From positions 26,478,449 to 26,534,448 of the forward strand of contig NC_135553.1 of the NCBI RefSeq assembly GCF_964340395.1: a stretch of 56,000 nt of DNA, in the 5' to 3' direction. Position numbers and translations under genes: made by a program. This DNA comes from Glandiceps talaboti (lineage: Eukaryota; Hemichordata; Enteropneusta; Spengelidae). This document shows positions 11,001 to 24,600 of this stretch, in pieces. The stretch's first letter is position 1. Each line of letters begins with the position of its first letter. Below the pieces are notes generated by a model. The model searched no databases. It worked only from the letters and a program-made list of their open reading frames with translations, and was not told the DNA's origin.

Positions 11001-11335
11001 AACAAAATGAGAACATATAGATTGTATAAAACAGTTTTTGGTTTTGAGAAATATCTTCTGCAAATTAAAAAAATCCTGTTTGTAGAAAACTAGTGACTAA
11101 ATTTAGAATTAATTTCTTGTTCTCATCATACAAATGAGAGAAAGACATTTTTTCTTCTTTGTCAAAATAATTCAAAATGGAAAACTACTTATTGATGTAA
11201 ACTGTCCTCCAACAGTTGGTTAAATGACTGTATTGTATTCACTTTATTTCTGTATGTTATTTTTGTATGCTTTACCATGCTTGCTATGGCATGTTGTTAT
11301 GCAATAAAGATTGATTGATTGATTGATTGTGTTTT
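8080..11335 (+). pseudogene. Dead LINE with endonuclease and reverse transcriptase
   Basis: The APE-type endonuclease begins near 8117 (SIGSWNIQGG, then FDIFCVQETWLSKS, then AGGGSVAFFKS). It continues as ILLGDFNAGTG (from about 8551) and ends with VDYGIVTRD and LSDHCPVGFS (8820-8940). The RT follows: LKCGKSPGFDG (9515), WKSAILVPMYKSGANYRGIS (9615-9680), FQSGFRAKRRTSDN (9775), KQGCNLSPTLFNIF (10080), LYAEDLSLS (catalytic box, normally YADD) and CTKWKLTINIKKTEV (10270-10315). C-terminal SLRKTISPNESISIDVALDL (10492) and EVWGYKIDKKN follow. Many stops and frameshifts break it. The 3' end is GCAATAAAG followed by ATTG units (11301-11328), a microsatellite-type tail seen in several LINE clades; the exact clade is not assigned. 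Confidence 0.85.
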
Positions 11336-11342
11336 ACGTTTT

Positions 11343-11442
11343 TCATTCATTCATTCATTCATTCATTCATTCATTCATTCATTCATTCATTCATTCATTC
11401 ATTCATTCATTCATTCATTCATTCATTCATTCATTCATTCAT
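11343..11442. repeat. (ATTC)n microsatellite
   Basis: About 25 uninterrupted tetranucleotides, 15 bp after the ATTG tail of the LINE. It may have seeded at the insertion junction. Confidence 0.97.
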
Positions 11443-12370
11443 CTACTAGTATCTAGTTTTGATTTAGAATTATTTATCTAATTGTCGCACACATGTACAA
11501 GTAAAATCTTGTCTAACGGAATTCGAAGTGTAATGAATTGGAAAATACAGGTAAACTAATACTGAGAAGGTTTCTGTCTCGCCTAATTAGATTGGATCGA
11601 GCACTACGAGTGATGTAGTCACATTCATGTTGCAGCATTGTAACAGTTCATTTTGATTGGAAACGGTTTAGGGATACTATGCCATATGAATTTGGTTCTA
11701 TAAGGATTGTCGGAAAGATACTCGTTACTCTATTGTATGTATATCGTTCCAACAGTCTCGCAAGCCACGGAGCACATACAGTATTTCTGTTGAAGCACCG
11801 AACCTCTTGGCGGGTACGTTTTGGACGATGCCGTAAAGAGGCCTGTGATTTACGACATTGCGTCCCAACGATTACAGATGTATGGGAAACAAACTAACAC
11901 ACTTGATTCTCAGCTAATCCGACTGTTGGTTAAAAGTGCTGTAACCTTTGACCCCATTGAATTTCTTTATTTTTATATATAGATTTTTTTATTTCATACC
12001 AAGGAAAAAGAAATACATGTTAAATCAAAGAGTACAAACAAGCAATGTTTTCCAACCATTTTCATTTATGAACACTTGGAAATTAAATTTGTCCTGTCGA
12101 AGGAATAAGAGGAAATCTGGACATATGATAAATATCTATTCCAATGACGGGACAAGTATTAGTAACCTCTGACCATATATTATTTACGAAATCCCGGCAT
12201 ATTCAAACTAGTTTAGATGACAGAGAAAATCTGGAAAAATTGTAAAGATCTCTCCCAGCCGTAGGTCAACTCATGGTCAACTGTTGATAACTCTGACCGT
12301 GACCCATATTATTTATGAAAATTGAAATCTTGGAATATCAAAATGTTTCAAACGAAGATGAAATGTTGGT
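11443..12370. other. Intergenic, no gene seen
   Basis: Between about 11930 and 12850 a phrase of the type TGGTAAC..TGACC recurs loosely (e.g. GTAACCTTTGACCCCAT, GTAACCTCTGACCATA, GTAACCTCTGACCCCAT) at irregular spacing. This suggests an old, diverged tandem or dispersed repeat. The open frame at 11679-11897 shows no recognisable protein. Confidence 0.4.
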
Positions 12371-12380
12371 AGATGGTAAC

Positions 12381-12481
12381 TATAGGCACTCGAATCAATT
12401 TGTATGATTTTTTAAAAATGTAGTAAATATGTCATACTTAGTACATTAAATAAAATCATACAAATTGATTCGAGTGCCTAT
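12381..12481. mobile_element. 100-bp TIR element with 9-bp target duplication
   Basis: ATAGGCACTCGAATCAATTT (from 12382) and its inverted copy ending at 12481 match perfectly over about 30 bases and enclose about 40 bp of spacer. The direct flanks are GATGGTAAC at 12372-12380 and 12482-12490. No coding capacity. The size and TSD fit a miniature non-autonomous DNA transposon, perhaps Mutator-like. Confidence 0.85.
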
Positions 12482-12940
12482 GATGGTAACCATCCATCCT
12501 GGGGTCACTGGTCCAACACTGGTAACCTTTGAATCTATGTTATTTATTGTAATAACGTGTTATTCCGGACTTTTCGAAACTTGAATGGATTAAGTTAGCA
12601 AGAATACATGGAGATGAAATCTTCGAGAGGAAGAAATCTCGGAAATAAAGTTTTACAAGATGACATCTGAATGGTAAAGATCTACCCGAGGATGGGTTAA
12701 CTGTTGTAACCTCTGACCCCATCATTATGTAATTTACAGGCCGTATCCAAACCAAAGAAGACGTTAAGACGAAACCTAGATGACTGGTAAATATTTATCC
12801 CAACGGTGGGTTAAATGTTGGTATATAAACCCCTTACCCCATGATACTTATGACGTCCTGGAATATCCAAATTTAATTGTCCTTACAGAAGAAGACGATA
12901 GATAGATGGTAAAGATTGATCACATTATTGGTATTGATAG

Positions 12941-13042
12941 TCCTGCTTCCAGACGGTGCACGGGTATACAACTCTCAGCACAGACAGGAGGGAGAATTGT
13001 CAGATTCTAGTCCCGAATGACTCCGTATGCACGCAGGACTAT
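12941..13042. mobile_element. Short element flanked by an 11-bp duplication
   Basis: GGTATTGATAG occurs at 12930-12940 and again at 13043-13053. The enclosed segment starts TCCTGC and ends GCAGGACTAT, a short inverted match. Part of its left end (CAGACGGTGCACGGGT) recurs inverted at 13614-13628, which points to a second, partial copy. Confidence 0.5.
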
Positions 13043-13109
13043 GGTATTGATAGATTAAACGATTGCAACTAGGTTAAAGACAATCTTCCTGATCCGATTG
13101 TGTGTGTGA

Positions 13110-13242
<133 letters not shown>

Positions 13243-14501
13243 CAGGAAGGGAGACACAGCACAGAGAGATAGGGAGATACACAGAGAGGAGATTGACAGA
13301 TAGAGACGTAGACAGGCAAAGGAAAAAAGACCGGCTTTTCCAGCAGGGCGCCACCACACGACATATTTTGTGAGGTAAGATGTCACAAACAAATGGTTAT
13401 TTTATTGCAAGACGACGCGCGTACGCGTAGACGTTCAGCTACATACATCTACCTTGTATATTGTGTGCATACATCAAGAACGACGAAATACGATTCAACG
13501 TTGCCATAGCATTATCTAATTTTGATGTTGGCCAAAATCACCGTCAAGAGAATTTGACGGCTCCAGGTGAGCTCAAAGTATTTCGGCCTATAGCTATGAG
13601 CCCATGAATCTAGACCCGTGCACCGTCTGTAGCAGAACTACAGTACGTACTAGTGTGATCATGGCCGGTGTACACTGGCAATGGCAGTGTTGACATTGTA
13701 TGTACATGTGTCTTTACATGTAAATATATGCATATGCAAGTCTGCAATCAATGGGATTGCATGTTGATGATCACAGTCGATTTTAATTGATCAACCAAAT
13801 ATGACGAGTGACATCGCTGCTATGACAACCAGTACGTTGGTATTCTGTTCATACATGCAACGATGCATATCCTCCGGCACTGTTCGGCGGCACTTTAGCG
13901 TTCGGAATTAATAACTGTAATTCTTATAATAATTGTTAAAAAATTATCCATATACAGAAAATAGGGACAGAATAAAACATAATATAATATAAATTAAAAT
14001 ATGCATCAAGTGAATTAACTAATTTGCAAGACTACAATGAATGTAATCATCTTTTTCCCAAAAAAATCTAGGAGATGAACAAAGTTTGTGTATTAATACT
14101 TTGATGAGATTTGTTAGAGGGTAAACCTAATGAATTGTTTTTATCTGTTTAAAAAATGTTAGATTGCAACTGAAGAAGTTTTTGTTTCTTTTTACATGTT
14201 ATCACTAATATCCATGGTAACAAATATTCAGATAATCGAAATGTACACTTTTCCCAGTTATATAGGCTCAGTTATATGGAGTTCACCTAATTATCACAAA
14301 TTTAATCAAAGAAGCCAGCAAATTATAGCATGGCCATATAGTGATTTTAAAACTGCACTGGCTGTAACAGGGGTATTACTTTTACAATGAAACAACCAAC
14401 ACAATATATTCACTGGAAGTTTGTTAAAATACCGATAATTAGACCTCAGATATGTTAATTAAAGGTCAATTTAATAGTAATGAATTGAAATCCTGATTCT
14501 G

Positions 14502-14917
14502 TAGTCTAGAATTCTAAACTGGTACAGTATTATGTTTTAAAAAGTTCATCCTTATACCACGTCTAGTAATGACGGTTACAAAAGGTGTTAAATTGTGGTG
14601 CTCTCCTGTGGTGAAGGAAGCACAAAGGACGCATAACCATGTAATCCATCACAAACTGACAGGCTGTCGTCACCTCACCCGCGACTTGTAAAGTATCAAC
14701 AACAACAGACTGCACTGATATGCAAATGTCCAACCAGGACTCCATCTCCAGTCTGTTTAAACTAAAATCATGTGGGGATGCGACAATGCCAACTTGTTTA
14801 TATGAACATGGTTGGAGGGAGCACAGATTTCTGTGTTCGAACAACTGCCATGACTAAACTGGTATTAGTATGAAGTTTTTAAAACGCAATACTGTACCAG
14901 TTTAGAATTCTAGACTA
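14502..14917. mobile_element. 416-bp long-TIR element
   Basis: TAGTCTAGAATTCTAAACTG and about 40 following bases match the inverted right end (TTTAGAATTCTAGACTA) over about 62 bp with few mismatches. The flanking sequence TTGAAATCCTGATTC occurs at 14484-14499 and again at 14948-14962, so the neighbourhood was also duplicated. No clean TSD. A 93-codon minus frame inside matches nothing I recognise. Confidence 0.7.
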
Positions 14918-15394
14918 GATTCATTGGGGTGCTAATATAGTAATAAGTTGAAATCCTGATTCATTGGGGTGTTTGCTTATGTTGCACTACACTGTGTATA
15001 TACTGCTACACAGTGTGTTTACCCACAGGTAATTCAATATTGTTCAGGGTGTAGGATATTATAAGGCAGTCATTGCATCTAACAAAACAGCTTCAAAAAT
15101 GTTCCAGTTGTTGTTAGTGTAGCTTGAATCCATTTAGGACAGTACAGTATAGTTTTTATTACAGTACATTTTAATCCATGTACAGTATTGATTATCTTAA
15201 TTGAAATAACAAAGTGACTAAAATTGGCTTGAAGTATAAAAATATTTCCTAGTAAATCAGATCCTCTTCTCAGATTAAAATCAGCTTTAAAATAAGATAC
15301 ATAAATAATTCTTAGCCTGTTTTTTATTTTTAGAATGTATCAGTAGAATAAACTATGCAGTGTTGCTAAAAAATCTGTATCATGTTATTTGCAG

Positions 15395-15606
15395 AGACAA
15401 AAAAAATGGCAAGGCGTCGGTTAGAGGCTGCTATCCAGGCAGGCAGGGCCATTGATACTGCACTCAGTAAACCAGAGGGTAGTTTTACTTGTGTCAAACC
15501 ACTGCATCATTCTCAGATCAATGAGTTTGCATCAGGAGTGTATAGTTTACAGTTCTCACTGGATAGTGAATTACTGGTGGTTGGACTTGGTGATGGAGGA
15601 GTTATG
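15395..15606 (+). CDS. WD40 gene, first coding exon
   Basis: Preceded by TGTTATTTGCAG, a good acceptor, so a non-coding 5' exon upstream is likely and translation would begin at ATG 15406. An in-frame ATG at 15382 (adding MLFAETKK) would lie in that intron and is less likely. Ends at donor GTGAGT (15607). Encodes residues 1-67, with blade 1 from residue 45. Confidence 0.88.
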
Positions 15607-18600
15607 GTGAGTAATATGTATGTTTGTTTGTAAACAATATAATACTAGTAAATTGAGTACAAATTACAATAATCCTCAATGAAGACATCTAGTATTAGAA
15701 ACTGAGAAAGGCCATTTCTTATCTAATTTCTTATTTTCTGTGTAAACTGTACTAACCCCAACCCCCACTGTACTACTGTGTTAGATCACATAAGTGGCGT
15801 CATGACATGATCAGAATCAACATGGAGGGTGGAGGCTGCTATGCAACATAATCATTGGTAGATGGGATCAGCCACCAATCACAAAAGGACAGATTTCCTT
15901 AGATTTACTGACATATTAAGTGGAGTTGAGCCACTTCTACAAGCAATCATAATCTAATTTTTAGGTTTGAATACAAAACCAGTGTTTTTGTTAAGGATGG
16001 TAAGCAGGTAAGATCTACTTGAGTTCTCCTGTCATGTTACTTGGGTTCCCCACCAAAATTATGGTACAATGTATTAGAAATTATGCTAGTTTTATAATTT
16101 TCCCCCTTTCTGATACTGGGATTCCCCAACCTTTAGCAAAAACACTGAAAGCTGTCAGTAAAAAGTCTTTAGCATATGTGGACTAGAAAGGTGTGGACAT
16201 TACTCAAAATCCACCAGCACAACAGATCTAGACTATTTAGAAGACTATAGTATAGATATATATATATGCCATGTCACTTCACATGTAAATGTCTTTGATA
16301 GGTATATCATTCAGAGAGTGGCAAGTTTTACAAAGATGTCCACAAAGGAAGTACTAAAGGATTACCAGTAATGGGATTAGCATTCCATCCAAGTGAAAAT
16401 AATATTTTAGTCGGTGTTGGTGCTGATGGCATGATTTCAGCATGGGAAATTGAGTCTTCCATTGTCAAGTTTAAAATTAGAGGTAAGGAAACATTTCTTC
16501 TTGCGAATGGATGATCACACAATACCACACAAGCCCAGTAAATGAACTTTATTTGTTTGGGACAAAAAAAAACAAACCCACTCGTAGTGGTCACACCACT
16601 ACTATTACTGAGTACCATCGATACAATGTAAAAACATGATGGTAACACATATTAAAATACTACAGGAAACCCAATCTGATTAAAATCCAATGAAGATGTC
16701 AGCTAATCATTCATTGTTATTTTACCTCTGTATTTTGCTCCAATTGATCTTTGTGATACACGTTTACATTTTTGTCTTGATCGCCTGAAAAATACAGAGG
16801 TAAAATAACTATGAACGATTAGCTGACATCTACATCGAATTTTAATCAGATTGCAGGAAACCCAGCACTGTATATCACATTAGAAGTAAATTTTAATCAA
16901 CTTATCAACATCTCATTAGTAAATACAGAACCTGTTATCATTGAAGGTGTGAAAGTTTTTGAAATTTGGTTAGAAGTGTAAAATGAAGTTCAGTGATACA
17001 GTGATGCTAGATCTCCCATCTCCCATCCCAAAGAATGAAATTCATTTATTAAGCTTGTGTGACATTATGTGAGCATCTCAAAGGGTACACAGTTTATTGA
17101 CTCGTCTACATGTATACTTGTGTGTGGCTATACATATACCATGGTAAAATGAATATAAATGATCAGCAAATTGTATTTTGCAAGACTGAGCCCTAAAACC
17201 AGCATCTCCATCTACCACAACACATTAAATTTACATACAAAAGAGACATGCCATGAAACAAACATTGCAATAACAAGATGTGGTCTTTGATGCCAAACCT
17301 TTTATGCAGTCTAAATTATGTGTCAATGTCATATGATATCCCCAATATTTCTTTTCCATTTTCATTGATATATTCATGCAATTTTAGACATGTGAGTGAA
17401 TATATGTTTGGCTGCTTGATTAGTTTCAGTCAATACAGGTTTAATACAAAGAATGGATAAACTGAAACTGTGGGTCAGTTCCTCACAGTTTACTGGTTAA
17501 TGTCTTAAATTACCAAAGAATGGATAAACTGAGACTCTGGGTCAGTTCCTCACAATTTGCTGGTTAATTATACACACCGTTTATTATAACAAACTATGAT
17601 TCATTTATCATAAACATGTCAGACTTTTGACTTGAAAACCATGTAAATAGAACTAGAACTTTAATATCATTATTTTCAATAGATACATACCTGTCCAGTA
17701 ATTATTGTTTTCATTATTATGTTTGATTGATTTTGACATCATACTCTCAGCTGGTCCTGTCCTTGATCTTGTCACATGATCTTGTGATGTCCTGTCAGAT
17801 TTACATATTGAAATCTACATTGGTTGTATATATCTTTTTCAGAACCCCACAACGAAATCAATGCAATCGATTTCAGTCTTAATGGTGATGTGTTTGCTAC
17901 AGGAGGGAAAGACATGTGTGTTCGATTATATGACACTTCTAGGAATCAGGTGAGTTCACAATATGCAAAGTGTGTCAAGAAGGAAAGACGGGTGCTGGGT
18001 TGTATGATATTTCTAGAAACCAGTCTGATTATGTGAATGATAAAGTTTAGTTCACAGAACTTAACTGTGATTGTGAAAAAAATGAGACACTGCTTTGTCA
18101 TTCACAAATACAGGTACATGTACTTGGTATAGAGGAAGCCAATATCACTGTTTTCACATGGACATCTGGTATTTCTAGTCTGTTCATCAAGTAGGATTGT
18201 GTGGCATTTACGGTTAAGATAATAAGTTTTATAAAAAGCACTGCACATGTGCTTACAACAGGTTGAGGGTTTCAGTTCTTTCCATAGGTGTCTAAAGTCA
18301 GGATGGTTTTGGGAGACTATACATACTAATACTGTTCTAATATATATCCCAATATATATCACCAATATATATATCCAATATATATCGCCAATATATATCA
18401 CCTGTACAGTCTGGAATCTGATGAAATCTTTTTTAAATGTCGCCCTCTATGGCCAGTTCAGAAACATCACAACATGACTGAAGGTAAAATGGCAACACCA
18501 CAAGTGTGTATCTAGATTTATCACTGAATTTTGTACCTTTGATAAACCAAATGATTCATAGTTTCCTTCTGACTTTTAATTGTAATTATTCATGACACTC

Positions 18601-21600
18601 AGACTGTCAAATGTATGATTCTGAATTGAATTGAGAATATCTCGGACATGTAAAAACCTGACAAATCCATTATTTTCAAGGTGTAATGATGAGAAACAGT
18701 TCTAAATAAATATTACTGTAACAGCTTTTTGTGCTGACAGATCCAGTCCTTGGTCCATTTATGTAACAATTCACTACTCATATTACTAGGTTTACCATAT
18801 CAAGAGGAAACAACCACTGGATCTTTCAGACTCATGTAAATTAATAGCCCTGTGTTGTTTTGTTGACTCAAACATACATGGTTACGGTGCAGGAAGAGTT
18901 GATTTATTCTTGAAAGTCAATGTGTATTGCAATACAACCCATATCAATGCTTGAATGACTTGTATTTGTGAGGTACTTACTACATTACATGTAAACCCAT
19001 TCATAGAAACACTGTGGTGTCTTTGAGTTTGTCTGGAATATGTACTAGTACATTACATGTAAACCCATTCATAGAAACACCATGGTGTCTTTGAGTTTGT
19101 CTGGAATATGTACTAGTACATTACATGTAAACCCATTCATAGAGACACCGTGGTGTCTTTGAGTTTGTCTGGAATATGTACTAGTACATTACATGTAAAC
19201 CCATTCATAGAGACACTGTGGTGTCTTTGAGTTTGTCTGAAATATGTACTAGTACATTACATGTAAACCCATTCATAGAGACACCATGGTGTCTTTGAGT
19301 TTGTCTGAAATATGTACTAGTACATTACATGTAAACCCATTCATAGAGACACCATGGTGTCTTTGAGTTTGTCTGAAATATGTACTAGTACATTACATGT
19401 AAAATAGAGACAACATGGTGTCTAGATGACTTGTGTATTTGTTTATCTGTGCCATAAGTCTGTGATTATTGAGATTCTTTGTAATTTTATGGATAGTATG
19501 AGTCATCAATAGTATTCTAGTATTTTCCCCAATTATCTATTACAGTTAGTTGTCCTTCTATTATATTTCCATATGTTTTTCCTTATTGTCTATTTCTCTA
19601 CTTGTTTCAGCTTCTACGTACATTTGAAGGATCAGGTGACCTTTTAGCTGACCGTGCAGAAGCTCAGGAAACAGGACATGGACGTAGAATCTTTGCTCTC
19701 AAGTACTATCCAGATGACAACTCTATCTTTGTTACTGGTGGTTGGGATAATAGTCTCAAGGTAAGCTTGTCATACTGCCCTCAACTGGGGTTAGCAAGTA
19801 GGTCTGCTCTTAGCCTGGATCTGGTCCCATATTGACTTTGATAATAGTAACGACCATTGTTGTAACTCGCTATAATTTCCTTGCATTCTGATAGGTCTGT
19901 TTCCTGAAATATTTTCAAACAGCAAAGCACTGATGTGATCGGCCAGCCCACATAGTAGAAATGTGTATATCAAGTTTGTATATTTTGTGTACATGTGTAC
20001 TCATTGTAATCAATGCAAGACAATATTCAATATTTAAAAAAAAAAAAAAGCAGATTGACTGCCCAAAAACTAGTTTGAGTGAGGTTAGCAGACAAAATAT
20101 GAAAATGTGTTTGAATTTGCCAGCATTTTGGCAATGGTTTTTCATAGGTATCTGGAAGACTGCATCGTCAGATTTAAGGTTGATCAGGTGACCTTAGTGT
20201 CAGATGACAACATGACACATCATATGACATAGCTAATCTGCCATATTTGTCAGAACCCTGACAGCCGTAACTGGTCCTCATGCTCAAAGCCCTCTAGCAA
20301 TGAGATTGAACCAGAGCTCAGTCTAGTTTGCTCTTTGAGTTGTCTCAACAGGTTTCGCAAACTATACTGCCCTCTATGGTGGCTGTAGTCAAAGTAAATT
20401 TGTTTAGGAGTATGTCTCAAAGTACATGTAATATACTGCCCTCTATGGTGGCTTGGCTAGTCTCAAAGTACATGTAGTACACTGTCATCTATGGTGGCTG
20501 GGGTAGTCAAAGTAAATCTGTTTAGGGGTGTATCTCAAAGTTCATGTAGTATACTGCCATCTATGGTGGCTGGGATAATAGTCATGTAGCATGAATTTGT
20601 TTATGGACTGTGTTAAAATGTAATTGGTATACAGACCTATATGAGGATGGTTTGGCAAATCATTAGAAAGTAAGGATGGTTTTATGTGAAGTCTAAAGTT
20701 TCTGATAGTGTACTGCACTGTGATGGTTGGGGTAATACAGTATTCTTAAAGAAAAGGTAATTTGAAGCTCTTCATCAAGTTTCTGTACAGCCACTTTATT
20801 ATAGACTGTCGACAGTCGTGTGTGCCTTTTTTGCTATGTTTTATCTAAAACTAAAGTTGTTGTCTCACTCCGATCCAGAGCAATACTACTATACTCGCGT
20901 ACTGATAGCCCTTGCTATCAGTATGATTATAGTAGTATTGCTTCGGATTGGAGCGAGGTAACGACTTTAGTTTTAGATAAAATGTAGCAAAAAAGGCACG
21001 AACGACTGTCAACAGTCTACCACTTTATAGACAACTTACTGTAAACTCAGTATTATCAAATTTAATTTATGCAACTATTTATGAGAAAATAGATATATCC
21101 ATGTACTCAGCTGAGTACACAGTGATAGCATATCAGTGAATATGTATAATTACAATTGTCAGTTCATAAAACTAATCTTATTGCAGAGAGTGGTTAATGT
21201 TTTGGTAATCTTTTCTATATTGAATTATATAACAGATATGGGATAGCCGTACAGGTGTTGGCGTTCAAAGAACAATCAGTGGACCTCATATCTGTGGAAA
21301 TGGCATTGATATTAAGGTGAGAGAAAAATGTACCAAACCTTTAAATCATGCTGCTAGATATATTGCATCATAGTAAAGTTCACAGAAGGCTATGTGGTGC
21401 CATATAGAGTCCTTATTGTATAGCATTGCATCATAGTAAAGTTCACAGATGGCTATGTGGTGCCATATAGAGTCCTTATTGTATAGTATTGCATCATAGT
21501 AAAGTTCACAGATGGCTATGTAGTGCCATAGAGTCTATATTGTATAGCATTGCATCATAGTAAAGTTCACAGATGGCTATGTGGTGCCATATAGAGTCCT

Positions 21601-24600
21601 TATTGTATAGTATTGCATCATAGTAAAGTTCACAGAAGGCTATGTGGTGCCATATAGAGTCCTTATTGTATAGCATTGCATCATAGTAAAGTTCACAGAT
21701 GGCTATGTGGTGCCATATAGAGTCCTTATTGTATAGCATTGCATCATAGTAAAGTTCACAGATGGCTATGTGGTGCCATATAGAGTCCTTATTGTATAGC
21801 ATTGCATCATAGTAAAGTTCACAGATGGCTATGTGGTGCCATATAGAGTCCTTATTGTATAGTATTGCATCATAGTAAAGTTCACAGATGGCTATGTGGT
21901 GCCATATAGAGTCCTTATTGTATAGTATTGCATCATAGTAAAGTTCACAGATGGCTATGTGGTGCCATATAGAGTCCTTATTGTATAGTATTGTATCATA
22001 GTAAAGTTCACAGATGGCTATGTGGTGCCATATAGAGTCCTTATTGTATAGCATTGCATCATAGTAAAGTTCACAGATGGCTATGTGGTGCCATATAGAG
22101 TCCTTATTGTATAGCATTGCATCATACTAAAGTTCACAGATGGCTATGTGGTGCCATATAGAGTCCTTATTGTATAGTATTGCATCATAGTAAAGTTCAC
22201 AGATGGCTATGTGGTGCCATATAGAGTCCTTATTGTATAGTATTGCATCATAGTAAAGTTCACAGATGGCTATGTGGTGCCATATAGAGTCCTTATTGTA
22301 TAGTATTGCATCATAGTAAAGTTCACAGATGGCTATGTGGTGCCATATAGAGTCCTTATTGTATAGTATTGCATCATAGTAAAGTTCACAGATGGCTATG
22401 TAGTGCCATATAGAGTCCTTATTGTATAGTATTGCATCATAGTAAAGTTCACAGATGGCTATGTGGTGCCATATAGAGTCCTTATTGTATAGTATTGCAT
22501 CATAGTAAAGTTCACAGATGGCTATGTAGTGCCATAGAGTCTATATTGTATAGCATTGCATCATAGTAAAGTTCACAGATGGCTATGTGGTGCCATAGAG
22601 TCTATATTGTATAGCATTGCATCATAGTAAAGTTCACAGATGGCTATGTGGTGCCATATAGAGTCCTTATTGTATAGTATTGCATCATAGTAAAGTTCAC
22701 AGATGGCTATGTGGTGCCATATAGAGTCCTTATTGTATAGCATTGCATCATAGTAAAGTTCACAGATGGCTATGTGGTGCCATATAGAGTCCTTATTGTA
22801 TAGTATTGCATCATAGTAAAGTTCACAGATGGCTATGTAGTGCCATATAGAGTCCTTATTGTATAGTATTGCATCATAGTAAAGTTCACAGATGGCTATG
22901 TGGTGCCATATAGAGTCCTTATTGTATAGTATTCCATCATAGTAAAGTTCACAGATGGCTATGTAGTGCCATAGAGTCTATATTGTATAGCATTGCATCA
23001 TAGTAAAGTTCACAGATGGCTATGTGGTGCCATATAGAGTCCTTATTGTATAGTATTGCATCATAGTAAAGTTCACAGAAGGCTATGTGGTGCCATATAG
23101 AGTCCTTATTGTATAGTATTGCATCATAGTAAAGTTCACAGATGGCTATGTGGTGCCATATAGAGTCCTTATTGTATAGTATTGCATCATAGTAAAGTTC
23201 ACAGAAGGCTATGTGGTGCCATATAGAGTCCTTATTGTATAGTATTGCATCATAGTAAAGTTCACAGATGGCTATGTAGTGCCATAGAGTCTATATTGTA
23301 TAGCATTGCATCATAGTAAAGTTCACAGATGGCTATGTGGTGCCATATAGAGTCCTTATTGTATAGCATTGCATCATAGTAAAGTTCACAGATGGCTATG
23401 TGGTGCCATATAGAGTCCTTATTGTATAGCATTGCATCATAGTAAAGTTCACAGATGGCTATGTGGTGCCACATAGAGTCTTTATTGTATAGTATTGCAT
23501 CATAGTAAAGTTCACAGATGGCTATGTGGTGCCATATAGAGTCTTTATTGTATATTATCACATAAACACGTGCATATCTTCTACTGTGTGACATCAAACA
23601 GGGCAGATCAAAAACGTATATCACCCCTGTTCTACCAATCTTTTTTCTCAATTGTTCGAGTGTTCCTGTTACGCTACGATCAAGTTGTCATAATAATTAT
23701 GTACTTTCAAACCGTAAATGCACACATTACTTTACATACATCATTGGGTGGCATGAGTCCAATTTGAGAGGTACTTTTATTTTTATTGAACAGATTTTAT
23801 TCTATCTAAAAATCATGTAGATTATCGAAAACAATTCGTATGTAGGCTCACAGCCGCTATGATTTTCCGTCGGGCTCAAAGCTCAGAACGTAATCTACAG
23901 CTAGTATAATTAGAATGTTGGAAAAAAAGTCACATTCAGGCAAAGTTTACTTACGTTTTAAAGCTAAATTTGATATAACATGTACATCGATAGGTTATAA
24001 CTGATAATTTTGGTCGAGAAACCACGGCACAGTGTAATCTGCACGTAAGGTTGACCTCGCAACAGGTCACACAATTACGTAATTTGCATACCATCAGACA
24101 CCATTTTTGATACGCGATGAAGAATAAAGTGCGATGAAGCGATGTAGTATTCGTAAAATTCAATTCAAAATGGAGGAAATATGTGGAAAAACTTAATTAT
24201 GTGATAAATATATAATCTCATGAAATCAATGTTAGTTTTACGTCATACTGCACCTCGTATTTCGCGGACTACAAATTTGAGCCGATAGTACGCAGAATCA
24301 TACTGAGAGCAGTATGACATCAAACTAACATTGATTTCATGGGATTATATATAAGTATTGCATCATCGTAAAGTTCACAGATGTCTATGTGGTGCCATAT
24401 AGAGTCTTTATTGTATAGTATTGTCATATCCCATACAGGATGGTAAGATTCTGACTGGTTCCTGGGTGTCACATGACAGCTTACAACTCTGGGACTTTGC
24501 CAGTGGTAGACTAGAAGCCAACATTCCTTTTCCAAGTGATTCCGGTGATTACCTATACACCTGCCAATTTTGTGATAACAACATAGTACTAGCAGGGGGA

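Noticed and set aside
14563-14844. 93-codon minus frame in the 14502-14917 element
   Set aside because: No recognisable domain or codon pattern; inside a TIR element without known coding copies.
15382-15405. Upstream in-frame ATG for the WD40 protein
   Set aside because: It overlaps a good splice acceptor (TTATTTGCAG), so it probably lies in a 5' intron; ATG 15406 preferred.
17950-18036. Open-frame extension of WD40 exon 3
   Set aside because: A consensus GTGAGT donor at 17950 and clean continuation of the propeller in exon 4 show this is intron.
21506-23651. Minus-strand frames with a 21-residue repeat
   Set aside because: Shadow of the 63-bp array, on the strand opposite to the WD40 gene and inside its intron.
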